Under the pieces are notes generated by a model. The model saw only the letters and a list, made by a program, of their open reading frames with translations. It searched no databases and was not told the origin of the DNA. Shown here piece after piece: positions 42,459-52,251 of a stretch of DNA of 64,000 nt (positions within the stretch are counted from its first letter, which is position 1; each line of letters begins with the position of its first letter). The stretch is from JBHIKY01 sp042139015 (GTDB taxonomy: Bacteria > Bacillota > Bacilli > Bacillales > Marinococcaceae), in assembly GCF_042139015.1 (NCBI RefSeq), contig NZ_JBHIKY010000014.1, positions 30,072 to 94,071 on the forward strand. Direction: 5' to 3'. Position numbers and translations under genes: made by a program.

Positions 42459-44816
42459 TTATTTCAATTCGGCTACGGTATTTCCCAGGCCGCCTTCATT
42501 CATGCCGCCGTCTCTCGTGCCTTTCACATTCGGATGCTTCTTCAAAAGCTCCTTAACTCCCTTTCGGAGCGCGCCAGTTCCTTTTCCATGAATAATATGA
42601 ACCTGCCGGTATCCGGCAAGTACTGCATCATCCAGATACTTCTCGACCTTTCGCATTGCATCATCATAGCGCTCTCCCCTCAGGTCAAGCTCCGGCCTCA
42701 CCGGGTCACTCGAGGAAACTGCAGCAACAGGCCTGGCAGGCTGTTTCGCAGGTTCGGACTTTAGTTTTTCCATGTCTTCGGCTTTTACATTCATTTTCAT
42801 AATACCAAGCTGAACTTGATACTCCTGCTCGCTGACTTTGGCAAGCACCTGTCCTTTTTGTCCGAAGCTGAGAACCTTCACTTCATCTCCAGGAGCTATA
42901 GCTGCTGTTTTTTGTGCCTGTTTTTTAATCTGCTTCTGACGTTTCGTCATTTCAGGGACCGCATCTGCCATACGTTTCTTCGCTTCAATCAGCTCATGCT
43001 CCTTAATTGAGTGTCCCTGTTTTTGAAGCTCCCTAAGTCCGCTGATTACCTCATCAGCCTCTCGACGTGCTTTCTTCAGCTCTTCTTCTGCTTTTTTTTC
43101 AGCTGCAGCCAGAATGCTTTCCCGTTCGTTTTCAAGCTCCGTCCATTTTTGCTCCAGCTCCCGGTGCAGCTGTTCAGACTCTCGACGGACACGGGCCGCA
43201 TCCAGCTTATCCTCTTCAGCGCTTCGCCGTTTTTCTTCAAGAGAGGTGATCATCTGCTCGACCTGGCGGCTGTCGGCATTCACTTCTTTTTCAGCTGCCT
43301 GGATAATGTCCTGGCTGAGACCGAGCCGCTTCGAAATCGCAAATGCATTACTTCGTCCCGGTACTCCGATAAGGAGACGGTACGTAGGGCTTAACGTCTC
43401 CACGTTAAATTCTACACTTGCATTCATTACTCCGGTACGGTTATATGCGTAGCCCTTCAGCTCGCTGTAATGTGTCGTGGCGACTAATTTTGCGCCGCTC
43501 TGATAGACATAGTCCAAAATAGAAACCGCGAGGGCAGCCCCTTCTGTCGGGTCGGTGCCTGCGCCAATTTCATCAAACAGTACGAGGCTCTGGTGATCAA
43601 TGTCGTTTAAAATCTGTACAATATTGGTCATGTGCGATGAAAAGGTACTGAGACTCTGTTCAATGGACTGTTCGTCACCGATGTCGGCGAATATATTCGA
43701 AAACACAGACGCTTCTGATTCCTCCTGGACCGGTAAAAATAAGCCTGACTGAGCCATCAGTGTCAGAAGTCCTACTGTTTTTAATGTTACGGTTTTTCCG
43801 CCTGTGTTCGGGCCGGTAATAACAAGAGAAGAAAAGCTGGTGCCGAGTTCTACATCGATCGGTACCACTTCCTCTTCGTCGATCAGTGGATGCCTCGCTT
43901 CCATAAAATGAAGACGTCCCTCGTCATTCAGGGCAGGAGCTGTCGCTTTAATTGCGTTGGCATAATAAGCTTTTGAAAATAAAAAGTCCAACTCAGCGAG
44001 CCGGTCTGTATTTTCAAGGAGTGCTTCTGACTCCTCCTGCACCTGGAAAGAAAGCTCCTGTAAAATACGTTCCACTTCGTGACGTTCCGCTGCCCTTGCT
44101 TCACGAAGCTGGTTATTTATACTGACTACAGCCTGAGGTTCGATAAACAGAGTAGCTCCGGACGACGATTGATCGTGAACGATCCCCCCAAAAGACGAGC
44201 GGTACTCCTGCTTCACCGGAATAACGTAACGGTCATTGCGGATGGTCACAATCGAATCTGAGAGCAGCTTCTGCTGATCGGAGGATCTCGTTAACTGCTC
44301 CAGCTTAGAACGTACGGATGCCTCATGACTGCGAATCTGCTGGCGGATACTGCGCAGGCCGGCACTGGCACTGTCGAGCACCTCGCCGTGGTCATCGATA
44401 CACTGCTTAACTGCACGCTCCAGCTCCGTAAGTGGAACGATGCCTTCGCTCAGCTCAGAAAGCAGCGGCAGTTCGATTTCATCTTCAATCATCGTCTGGA
44501 TGAACGTTCGCAGCCGTCGGCCGGCATAAACTGTATCTGCCACCTCCATCAATTCATGCGCATTCAGCATTCCACCGATTTGAGCACGTTTCACATGCGC
44601 ATATATATTACGGATACCACCAAGCGGAGCCTGTCCTTTCAAGCGGAGCACCTTCGTGCCCTCCGTCGTTCTCGCCTGCTCCTGCCTGGCTTCTTCCAGC
44701 GTAGTGTAAGGCTGAAGCTCCTCCACCTTCTTCTTTCCAAGGGAAGAAGCTGCGTGCTCCAGCAATTGTTCCTTCATTTTATTATATTCGAGCACACGCA
44801 TGACTTTTTCATTCAT
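42459..44816 (-). CDS. mutS2: Endonuclease MutS2
   Basis: MutS-type ATPase with Walker A GPNTGGKTVTLKT near residue 335, Walker B LVLFDEIGAGTDP and signature STFSSHMTNI. A long coiled coil (about 515-620) and a C-terminal Smr nuclease domain (LDLRGERYDDAM ... HIIHGKGTGALRKGV) follow. Linked to recombination control and, in B. subtilis, to rescue of collided ribosomes. Start ATG 44814-44816 gives MNEKVMRVLEYNKMKEQL and 785 aa, the same as B. subtilis. Confidence 0.96.
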   Translation of the reverse strand: MNEKVMRVLEYNKMKEQLLEHAASSLGKKKVEELQPYTTLEEARQEQARTTEGTKVLRLKGQAPLGGIRNIYAHVKRAQIGGMLNAHELMEVADTVYAGRRLRTFIQTMIEDEIELPLLSELSEGIVPLTELERAVKQCIDDHGEVLDSASAGLRSIRQQIRSHEASVRSKLEQLTRSSDQQKLLSDSIVTIRNDRYVIPVKQEYRSSFGGIVHDQSSSGATLFIEPQAVVSINNQLREARAAERHEVERILQELSFQVQEESEALLENTDRLAELDFLFSKAYYANAIKATAPALNDEGRLHFMEARHPLIDEEEVVPIDVELGTSFSSLVITGPNTGGKTVTLKTVGLLTLMAQSGLFLPVQEESEASVFSNIFADIGDEQSIEQSLSTFSSHMTNIVQILNDIDHQSLVLFDEIGAGTDPTEGAALAVSILDYVYQSGAKLVATTHYSELKGYAYNRTGVMNASVEFNVETLSPTYRLLIGVPGRSNAFAISKRLGLSQDIIQAAEKEVNADSRQVEQMITSLEEKRRSAEEDKLDAARVRRESEQLHRELEQKWTELENERESILAAAEKKAEEELKKARREADEVISGLRELQKQGHSIKEHELIEAKKRMADAVPEMTKRQKQIKKQAQKTAAIAPGDEVKVLSFGQKGQVLAKVSEQEYQVQLGIMKMNVKAEDMEKLKSEPAKQPARPVAAVSSSDPVRPELDLRGERYDDAMRKVEKYLDDAVLAGYRQVHIIHGKGTGALRKGVKELLKKHPNVKGTRDGGMNEGGLGNTVAELK

Positions 44817-44842
44817 GCTTTTCACCCTTTCCCTCAGCCCTT

Positions 44843-46579
44843 TCACTCAGAATTATTCTGAGTTTTTTTCCTGGTTAAAAATTGTTTAAGTTCCTTAAAG
44901 GGTTTAGTGTTTAAAATTTGTTCCTTAGTCAGAAATGCTTTTTTGGCAGTTCCGACCCCGACTTCCATATGGTCCATCATTCCTGGATGATGAGCATCCG
45001 TATTCACGGCTATCATCACACCGCCTGCTGCTGCTTTCTTTACAGACTCCGCACTTAGATCAAGGCGGTTTGGATTCGCGTTCAGCTCCAGCGCCGTATT
45101 CGTCTCAGCTGCCCGCTGAATAAGCTTATCGATATCTACCTTATAACCGCCTCTGCGCCCGATCAGCCTTCCGGTAGGGTGGGCAATCATGTGAACATAT
45201 GGGCTCTGCAGTGCGCTTTCGAATCTCTCCATAATCTGCTCCTGTGACTGGGAAAACGAAGAATGAATCGAAGCAATCACGAAATCGAGCTCCTTCAGTA
45301 CCCGGTCTTCAATATCAAGTTTGCCATCCGGGCGGATATCCATTTCAATACCGGCCAGCACCTCTATATCAACATACGCTTTATTAACACGCTGAATTTC
45401 TTTTATTTGTCTCAAAATCCGCTCTTCATCCAGGCCGTGTGCAACCTGAAGAAATTTGGAATGGTCTGTAATAGCTATCCAGTCATAGCCGCGGGATCTT
45501 CCTTCCTCCGCCATTTCCTCCACTGACTGGGCCCCATCGCTCCAGGTCGTATGCATATGAAGGTCACCGCGGATATCGGAGAGAGAGACTAATTCGAGCG
45601 GTTTTTTAAATATTTCTGTCTCCTCCCGGCCGAGCCTTGCCTCAGGAGGAATAAAATGAAGATCGAAATGCTGAAAAAACGCTTCCTCAGAAGCAAACGT
45701 CTTTACTTTACCACTTTCCGCACTTTCCACACCGTATTCACTAATTTTTTCTCCCTGTTTCTTAGCGAGCTGGCGCATTAGTACATTATGTTCCTTCGAG
45801 CCGGTAAAATGGTGAAGAGTGGTAAAAAATACGTCGTCAGCCACAATCCTAAAGTCTGCCTGCACTGTATAATCAAAAGCTAACTCCACTGAAACCTTTG
45901 TTTCGCCATCTGCAATTATTCCATTCACAAGAGATAGCGAGGTCAGTTTTTTTCTGACTTCATCTACTTTCTTTTCATCCACCGCAACAATGTAATCTAA
46001 ATCTTTAATCGTCTCTTCCATGCGGCGGAGGCTGCCCGCACGTGCAAACCGGATAATCGAATCTATTCCCGAAAGCTCTGCTTCCAGCTGTTCGGCGATA
46101 TCCAGCATAAAGCTGATCGGCAGCCGTTCCGGCCTGGTTCCTGCTTCCTCCAGAGCGGTAAGAATTTTTTCTTCACTCTTCTCACCGAAACCCGAAAGCT
46201 TCTGTATTTTTTTATCCTCACATACTTTTTTTAAAGTAGCGGCGTCGGTTACGTCCAGCTCCTTATAAAGCCGCGCAAGCTTCTTTCCACCGAGGCCGGG
46301 AAGCTTCAGCAGCGGAACGAGGCCATCCGGAACATCTTTTTTTAAAGATTCCAGAAGCACTGACGTTCCTGTCTCCTGAAGCTCCTGAATAACAGCAGCA
46401 GTTCCCTTGCCGATGCCGGAAAGCGCCGCCGGATCATCAATTTCAGAAATGGATCGCTCGTCCTGTTCAAGCGCCGCGGCTGCTTTTCGGTATGCAGATG
46501 TTTTAAACGGATTCTCGCCTTTCAGCTCCATATAAACAGCGATCGTTTCAAGGTGGTAAATAAGTTCTTTTTTATTCAT
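44843..46579 (-). CDS. polX: DNA polymerase X family with PHP domain
   Basis: Repair polymerase with 3'-5' exonuclease. N-terminal helix-hairpin-helix (8 kDa-like) with SGIGKGTAAVIQEL and PGLGGKKLARLY, polymerase palm RRMEETIKDLDYIVAV carrying the catalytic Asp pair, and a C-terminal PHP phosphoesterase (DLHMHTTWSDG ... ITDHS ... NTDAHHPG). 578 aa. Start ATG 46577-46579; a TTG directly before it is possible. Between cvpA and mutS2 as in B. subtilis. Confidence 0.95.
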   Translation of the reverse strand: MNKKELIYHLETIAVYMELKGENPFKTSAYRKAAAALEQDERSISEIDDPAALSGIGKGTAAVIQELQETGTSVLLESLKKDVPDGLVPLLKLPGLGGKKLARLYKELDVTDAATLKKVCEDKKIQKLSGFGEKSEEKILTALEEAGTRPERLPISFMLDIAEQLEAELSGIDSIIRFARAGSLRRMEETIKDLDYIVAVDEKKVDEVRKKLTSLSLVNGIIADGETKVSVELAFDYTVQADFRIVADDVFFTTLHHFTGSKEHNVLMRQLAKKQGEKISEYGVESAESGKVKTFASEEAFFQHFDLHFIPPEARLGREETEIFKKPLELVSLSDIRGDLHMHTTWSDGAQSVEEMAEEGRSRGYDWIAITDHSKFLQVAHGLDEERILRQIKEIQRVNKAYVDIEVLAGIEMDIRPDGKLDIEDRVLKELDFVIASIHSSFSQSQEQIMERFESALQSPYVHMIAHPTGRLIGRRGGYKVDIDKLIQRAAETNTALELNANPNRLDLSAESVKKAAAGGVMIAVNTDAHHPGMMDHMEVGVGTAKKAFLTKEQILNTKPFKELKQFLTRKKTQNNSE

Positions 46580-46694
46580 CAAATACTTCCCCTTTTGTTC
46601 CCTACCTTTAATGGAATTCTCACCCTCTTCTGCAGGTGAAAACTACGCAGCAGGCGGGCAGCGTTTCAGTTTCCTGGGCCATTTATAGAGCGGT

Positions 46695-47249
46695 TCAGAA
46701 GTGATCACTATTTTCAGACGCCCAAAGATCTTTGATCCAGTCGGACAATATTGGAGTATGGTTGATCATCATATCGGCAACAGAAGACGCAGCAATCATC
46801 TCCTGGAACATTTCAATCGGCAGCAGCGCTGAGGTAATTAATAAAATAAACAAAATGAGATAAGACTCTAAAAAACCTAACAACCCTCCCAGCCAACGGT
46901 TGACTGTACGCAAAAGCGGCAGCTGCGAAACAAAATCAAGCATGGAACCGACAATCTGCAGAAGGATTTTAGCTGCAATGAAAATGATGAAAAACGCAAT
47001 TCCGTAATAATACACAGATTCCATATCAAACATGGAAACGAACATGTTGACAGCACCGTCTCCACCGGACGAGATTTCCGGATATGGAAGCCACAGCCTT
47101 AAATACTCGGCTAAATCCTGATAAAAATAAAAAGCGATGATTAACGCAATAAAAAAACTGGCCAAATGAATCAGCTGCAGCATGAATCCCCGGCGCAGCC
47201 CGACTAAAAAGCTCACAAATAATATAATAATTAATAGTAGACTAAGCAT
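46695..47249 (-). CDS. cvpA: CvpA-family membrane protein, YshB-like
   Basis: 184-aa protein with four predicted transmembrane helices (about 2-20, 24-44, 75-98 and 115-142). CvpA family pattern: GLRRGFMLQLIHLASFFIAL at the N-terminus and NRWLGGLLGFLES in the third part. Linked in E. coli to colicin V production, true role unknown. Six nt after zapA. Confidence 0.9.
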   Translation of the reverse strand: MLSLLLIIILFVSFLVGLRRGFMLQLIHLASFFIALIIAFYFYQDLAEYLRLWLPYPEISSGGDGAVNMFVSMFDMESVYYYGIAFFIIFIAAKILLQIVGSMLDFVSQLPLLRTVNRWLGGLLGFLESYLILFILLITSALLPIEMFQEMIAASSVADMMINHTPILSDWIKDLWASENSDHF

Positions 47250-47255
47250 GAGCAG

Positions 47256-47516
47256 CTATTCCTCTTCTCTTTCTTCCTTTTCGTATAGTTCCAATTTTCT
47301 TTTCATTTTAAAATAATCATCTGTAATATTAACTGCTGTTAATACAGCAAGACTGGTCGTATCGAGATAAGGGTTATAATTTTTAAATTCTCGCATTTTC
47401 TGATCTAAATAATCGGCAACATTTTCTACGTGACGAGGTGATTCGTCACTTACTATTTTATATTGCTGTCCATATATAGTAACAGTCGTGCGATGCTTAC
47501 TATTGTCACCTGCCAT
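47256..47516 (-). CDS. zapA: Cell division protein ZapA
   Basis: 86-aa FtsZ-bundling protein. N-terminal globular part TTVTIYGQQYKIVSDESPRHV and C-terminal coiled coil from about residue 50. First gene of the zapA-cvpA-polX-mutS2 operon. AGGAGGAT ribosome binding site. In B. subtilis rnhC precedes it; it is absent here. Confidence 0.95.
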   Translation of the reverse strand: MAGDNSKHRTTVTIYGQQYKIVSDESPRHVENVADYLDQKMREFKNYNPYLDTTSLAVLTAVNITDDYFKMKRKLELYEKEEREEE

Positions 47517-47556
47517 CGCATTATCCTCCTGTCTTTATGCAAAATACCTACCCAAT

Positions 47557-47585
47557 ATCATAACAGAAACCCTTCCGGTTGAAAA
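47557..47585 (-). promoter_or_regulatory. Sigma A promoter of the zapA operon
   Basis: Minus strand TTTTCA (47580-47585), 17-nt spacer, TATGAT (47557-47562), with extended TG. It is divergent from the GGDEF gene, whose own likely -10 TATAAT lies at 47679-47684 on the plus strand. Confidence 0.6.
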
Positions 47586-47734
47586 TCTATCCCATTTTGA
47601 CAAGATCAGCGGAGAATATATCAGTTTCTGTCGGAAAATTTCCTCATCCTCATTTAGAAATTTATTCCTTTTTTTAGTATAATGGATTCCATACTATTAT
47701 CATACAAAAATAGACCCAGGGGGAGGATGTGCTC

Positions 47735-49525
47735 ATGAATCAGGACCACCGGACTCACACTGCCGGGGGAAACCTCCTGCTGTTATTCATGCTCTGGCTG
47801 TTTATTACCGTCACCTTCCTGACCCATTTGACCAGACTCGAACGCTGGCCGGTGTTATATTTAGCAGGAGCATGTCTGCTTCTTCTCATACTGACGATGG
47901 TTACATATAAACATAAAGACAGCGAATCTATAAAATACTTTTTGATGGCAGGCAGCTGGGGGTATTTGTTTGCAGGAGCGTACACTCATCCTTCATTTCT
48001 TTTATTTGTAGTCTGTTTAACACTTCCGCTTTTGGCGTCCTTTTATCAAAACGTCCGCTTTCTTATTGCCAACGGGATACTATCAATTACTTTTATTTTT
48101 TACAGCTATCCGAACACTGCCGAAGCTATTCAAAGTGCCTCGGTGCCGGAGCTGCTGGCTTACCTTATTATTTTTATCCTGTTGATGGTGTCGTTGTTAA
48201 GCATCCATCTCCACAGAACATTTACATGGAAAAATAAAGCGATATACCAGGCGGTAAATTCAAACCGCAGTGAAGAAGGGTACCGCACGTTAATTGAAAT
48301 GAGTCCGGATCCAATTGTCGTTCATCATCACAATAAGATTGTGTTTGTAAACAAGGCGGGGCGGGAACGGCTTGGAGCCTTTTCAACAGAGGAAATTTTA
48401 GGTCGTGACATTATGGAATTTGTGCATCCGGACTCCTTTGAAAAGGCACTTAAACGTGCCAAAGCAGCCTATCATATAAACCACAGGCTGCCAATAATCG
48501 AAGAGCATTTCGTCGGGCTTGATGGCAGAGAAATTTATGGAGAGGTAGCCACCGGCTTCGTCTGGTTTGAACAGCAGCCCTGTATTCAAGTGATCATTCG
48601 TGATATTACCGAAAGAAAATACATACAGACTGAGCTTGAACGATCCAATAAGCGGCTACACACTATACTCGAAAGCATTACAGATGGCTTTTTTCATTTA
48701 AATAATCAGTGGGAATTTACGTATATCAATGACGAGGCAGCCTCTTTTTTAGATTCCGATACCTCTCTGATCGGTGAACGGATTGACCGGCTCCCGCTTG
48801 CCCTTGAAAATAAACAAATAAACAAATATTTCTTTAAAGCGAGAGACGATCAGGAGGTGCAAGTGTTTGAACTGCGCTTTCACGGGCATTCCCGATGGTT
48901 CAATATTCGAATCTATCCTTCCAAGGAAGGCATGTCGGTATATTTTACTGACATTACTGAACAAAAAAATTCTGAAGCAAGGCTTATTTATGAAAAAGAA
49001 CAGCTCGAAACACTAAGCCGGCTTGATCGTCTCACTAATATCGGCAACCGTTATTTATTTGATGTCACTTTAGAGGATTATTGGTTTTCCTGGGAAAAAA
49101 ATGAACGTTCTTTTGCGCTGTTTATGATTGATATAGATTATTTTAAAGAGTATAACGACTATTATGGCCATGTGAGTGGTGATAATTGCTTAAAACTTGT
49201 ATCTTCCCGTATCTGCGAGTGGGCTGTAGAACTCGGAGGCAGCGGCTACCGATACGGCGGTGAGGAGTTCGCAGTTCTGCTGCCGATTACCCCGGAAACG
49301 CCCGGATCGACGGCATTACAACAAGGAGAAAAGCTCCGCCGTGAAATTGAACGGCTGCAAATATCTCATCACGATTCGCCGATTCACTCCTCAGTGACGA
49401 TCAGTGTCGGCGCTTCGAGCTCTGATTCAGCCGCCGTCAACAATTCAGAACAGATGCTGAATTCCGCAGACAAAGCACTCTACTTGTCAAAGAAGAATGG
49501 CAAAAATATGTTTATTCATATGTAA
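47735..49525 (+). CDS. Membrane diguanylate cyclase with two PAS domains
   Basis: Predicted to make cyclic di-GMP from two GTP. 596 aa. Six hydrophobic helices fill residues 15-170; two PAS domains follow (about 180-300, with IIRDITERK, and about 305-425, with YFTDITEQK), then a GGDEF domain (about 430-590). The active site is GGEEF in YRYGGEEFAVLLP, and the metal Asp is in MIDIDYFKEYND. The inhibitory I-site RxxD five residues before is not present (GGSG instead), so product feedback is not expected. Start ATG 47735 with GGGGGAGG upstream. It occupies the slot of rnhC and runs against its neighbours. Signal unknown. Confidence 0.9.
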   Translation: MNQDHRTHTAGGNLLLLFMLWLFITVTFLTHLTRLERWPVLYLAGACLLLLILTMVTYKHKDSESIKYFLMAGSWGYLFAGAYTHPSFLLFVVCLTLPLLASFYQNVRFLIANGILSITFIFYSYPNTAEAIQSASVPELLAYLIIFILLMVSLLSIHLHRTFTWKNKAIYQAVNSNRSEEGYRTLIEMSPDPIVVHHHNKIVFVNKAGRERLGAFSTEEILGRDIMEFVHPDSFEKALKRAKAAYHINHRLPIIEEHFVGLDGREIYGEVATGFVWFEQQPCIQVIIRDITERKYIQTELERSNKRLHTILESITDGFFHLNNQWEFTYINDEAASFLDSDTSLIGERIDRLPLALENKQINKYFFKARDDQEVQVFELRFHGHSRWFNIRIYPSKEGMSVYFTDITEQKNSEARLIYEKEQLETLSRLDRLTNIGNRYLFDVTLEDYWFSWEKNERSFALFMIDIDYFKEYNDYYGHVSGDNCLKLVSSRICEWAVELGGSGYRYGGEEFAVLLPITPETPGSTALQQGEKLRREIERLQISHHDSPIHSSVTISVGASSSDSAAVNNSEQMLNSADKALYLSKKNGKNMFIHM

Positions 49526-49549
49526 TAGAGACGGAGGTCTCTGAAGAAG

Positions 49550-49580
49550 AAAAAACGCTCCCCGTTAATTCGGGAGCGTT
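49550..49580 (-). terminator. Terminator between the GGDEF gene and pheT
   Basis: Perfect 9-bp stem AACGCTCCC (49554-49562) with GGGAGCGTT (49572-49580). The T run is on the minus strand (pheT side), so it mainly ends pheST; it may also stop the GGDEF transcript. Confidence 0.88.
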
Positions 49581-49812
49581 ACGTTATAAAAATTCGTGAT
49601 TTGCTTTCGTACGCTCTGTCAGGCGGCCGCAGTCGGTTCACTTGTCCACGTCCACCGCACCGCCAATTTTTGCGCTCTTATCTAATTGGGGTAGTCTGGC
49701 AGAAGCAGCTGAATCGCTGCCCATAGAAAGCTTCCGCCTGCAGTGTGCTGCCTTCTTAAAAAGAATTGGTAGTCGCAACCTATTAAGCACCAGAGTCTAC
49801 TTCCCATAAAAC

Positions 49813-52233
49813 TTACTTCCGCAGAACAGCTTGAAGCTGATCCTCGAGCTTCTGCAGGACGCGGTTATGAGCACTGGTTACTTCTTCATCAGTGAGAGTC
49901 CGCTCTGGATCCAGGTAGATGAGGGAAAATGCTAATGATTTTTTGCCGCTTTCAAGATTGCTGCCTTCATACACATCAAACAGCTGAACATGCTTAAGCA
50001 GCTCACCACCGGCATTTTCAATGACAGATTGGACCTCCCCTGCCGTCACTGCCGTATTTACGACTAAAGCAATGTCTCTTGTAACGGATGGATATCGAGG
50101 AAGAGTCGTGTACTGCAGTGGAAGCTCTTTTTGATCCAGCAGAGCGTCGAGGTCAAGCTGGAAAACAAATGTCTCTTTCAAATCCCATTCCTTTGCGACA
50201 AGCGGGTGAACCTGTCCGATAAAGCCGACAATTCGGCCTTGCAATAAAATGTCAGCGCTCCGGCCAGGATGAAGGTCGTCACGGACTGCTGCCTGGTAGG
50301 TAATGGCGTCGGACAGCCTCAGCTCCTCGGCTAATCCTTCCACAATCCCCTTAACTACAAAGAAATCTGTTTTCTTCTTTTCCCCCTGCCAAAGATGCAG
50401 ATCCCACACCCCGGAAATGGCACCGGCCACAAGATTTTTTTCTTCCGGCTGCTTTGTTAATGCTTCCACTTCACTAAAGAAAACAGAACCTACTTCAAAT
50501 ACAGCCGAGTCGTACTGCTGGCGGTTTCGATTATATTGAATATTGTCCAGCAGGTGTGGAATCAGGCTGGTACGCATCATGCTTCGTTCTTCACTCATCG
50601 GCATAGCAACCGAAACAGTATGATATTGGTCGGTCAATAAAAAGCGCTGCGTCTTTTCAGGACTCGTTAACGAGTAAGTGATTGCTTCATTTAATCCACT
50701 TCCTTCCAGAAAACGTCTCGCTTTCCTGCGGTTAAGCTGTCTTTTCGTCAGGGCCCCGGGAGTTGTGGCGCCGGAGGGAAGCGTGGTTGGAATGTGATCA
50801 TAACCATATAATCTTGCCACTTCCTCAGCAAGGTCTTCCTCTATTACAAGATCCGGACGCCGCGGAGGAATCGTCACGGTAATATGATCCCCTGATTCCA
50901 AAGCAGGCAGCCGGAGCCTGCGGAAGATGGCTAATATATCACTTGTCGACAGCTCCATACCAAGCCGCTTGTTCAGCCGTTCCACCTTCGTTGTGATCAC
51001 TGCATCCTTTTTCGACCTGGAATCTTGATCGACGGTGCCGGCAAGCACTTCGCCTCCAGCGTACTCAGCGATCAAACTCGCGGCACGGTCTGCCGCTTCT
51101 TCTACGCGGCTTGAATCGATGCCCTTTTCGAAACGGCTGCTTGATTCGCTGCGCAGCCCCATATCCTTAGAAGCTTTTCGAACCCGGACCGGGTGAAAAT
51201 AGGCAGCTTCAAGCAGAACGGTCCTCGTATCGTCCTGTACCTCTGAGAAAGATCCGCCCATGACACCGGCTAGTGCGACAGGCTCCCGGCCATTCGTAAT
51301 AACAAGATGATCTGAGGTAAGTGTACGATTTTCTTCATCAAGGGTTGTTATAGACTCTCCGTTTCTTGCGCGGCGTACGACGACCTCCTTTGAACCGAAA
51401 CGGTCTAGGTCAAACGCATGCAGCGGCTGACCATATTCAAGAAGCACATAATTCGTTATGTCCACGACATTGTTGATCGGACGAATGCCTGCGGCTGTTA
51501 ATCGATTCTGAATCCATAACGGAGAAGGGGCAATTGTGACGTTTTTGATAACTTTAGCTCCATAATAAGGGTTATCTTCTGTTTCCTCCACCTGAACGGA
51601 AATAAAATCCGACGCACTTCCAAAGCTCTCCAAAAGATTTGTACTCGGGTGGGTCACTTCCCTGTCCAGCAGGGCAGCCATTTCGTAGCCGACTCCGAGC
51701 ATACTCATGCAGTCAGCTCGGTTCGGTGTTAAATCCAGTTCAAGAACAGTGTCATGAAGTTCGAGTGCAGCTATTGCATCTGTACCGACTTCGACATCAT
51801 CAGGGAACACAAATATTCCTTCGCTGAATTCTTTCGCTACGAGTTTTTGTTCGATCCCAAGCTCCTGCAGGGAACAGATCATTCCTTTAGATGCTTCGCC
51901 TCTCAGCTTTGCTTTTTTAATTTTCATACCGCCGGGAAGTACAGCACCAGGCTTTGCTGCGGCCACCTTCTGCCCGACTGCTACGTTTGGCGCTCCACAA
52001 ATTATTTGAGCCGTTTCGGAGCCGGTATTCACCTGACAGATATTCAGCTTATCGGCGTCCGGATGTTTTTTGCATTCCTCGACATATCCGACAACAACAT
52101 GGTCGATACCTTCACTCCGTTGATGGAGCAAATCTACCTCTACCCCGCCTCTCGTGAGTTTTTCTGCTGTTTCTTCAGGTGTCAGATCTTCTATATTCAC
52201 ATAATCCTTCAGCCATTGATAGGATACAAGCAT
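49813..52233 (-). CDS. pheT: Phenylalanine-tRNA ligase beta subunit
   Basis: 806 aa; forms the alpha2-beta2 synthetase with PheS. N-terminal OB-type tRNA-binding domain (about 40-150, HVVVGYVEECKKHPDADKL), B3/4 editing domain (about 210-390), B5 domain (about 405-475) and C-terminal ferredoxin-like anticodon-binding domain (about 710-805, PRYPSVTRDIALVV). ATG start, GAGGAGGCGAC upstream. 18 nt after pheS. Confidence 0.97.
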   Translation of the reverse strand: MLVSYQWLKDYVNIEDLTPEETAEKLTRGGVEVDLLHQRSEGIDHVVVGYVEECKKHPDADKLNICQVNTGSETAQIICGAPNVAVGQKVAAAKPGAVLPGGMKIKKAKLRGEASKGMICSLQELGIEQKLVAKEFSEGIFVFPDDVEVGTDAIAALELHDTVLELDLTPNRADCMSMLGVGYEMAALLDREVTHPSTNLLESFGSASDFISVQVEETEDNPYYGAKVIKNVTIAPSPLWIQNRLTAAGIRPINNVVDITNYVLLEYGQPLHAFDLDRFGSKEVVVRRARNGESITTLDEENRTLTSDHLVITNGREPVALAGVMGGSFSEVQDDTRTVLLEAAYFHPVRVRKASKDMGLRSESSSRFEKGIDSSRVEEAADRAASLIAEYAGGEVLAGTVDQDSRSKKDAVITTKVERLNKRLGMELSTSDILAIFRRLRLPALESGDHITVTIPPRRPDLVIEEDLAEEVARLYGYDHIPTTLPSGATTPGALTKRQLNRRKARRFLEGSGLNEAITYSLTSPEKTQRFLLTDQYHTVSVAMPMSEERSMMRTSLIPHLLDNIQYNRNRQQYDSAVFEVGSVFFSEVEALTKQPEEKNLVAGAISGVWDLHLWQGEKKKTDFFVVKGIVEGLAEELRLSDAITYQAAVRDDLHPGRSADILLQGRIVGFIGQVHPLVAKEWDLKETFVFQLDLDALLDQKELPLQYTTLPRYPSVTRDIALVVNTAVTAGEVQSVIENAGGELLKHVQLFDVYEGSNLESGKKSLAFSLIYLDPERTLTDEEVTSAHNRVLQKLEDQLQAVLRK

Positions 52234-52251
52234 GCTTTGTCGCCTCCTCGT

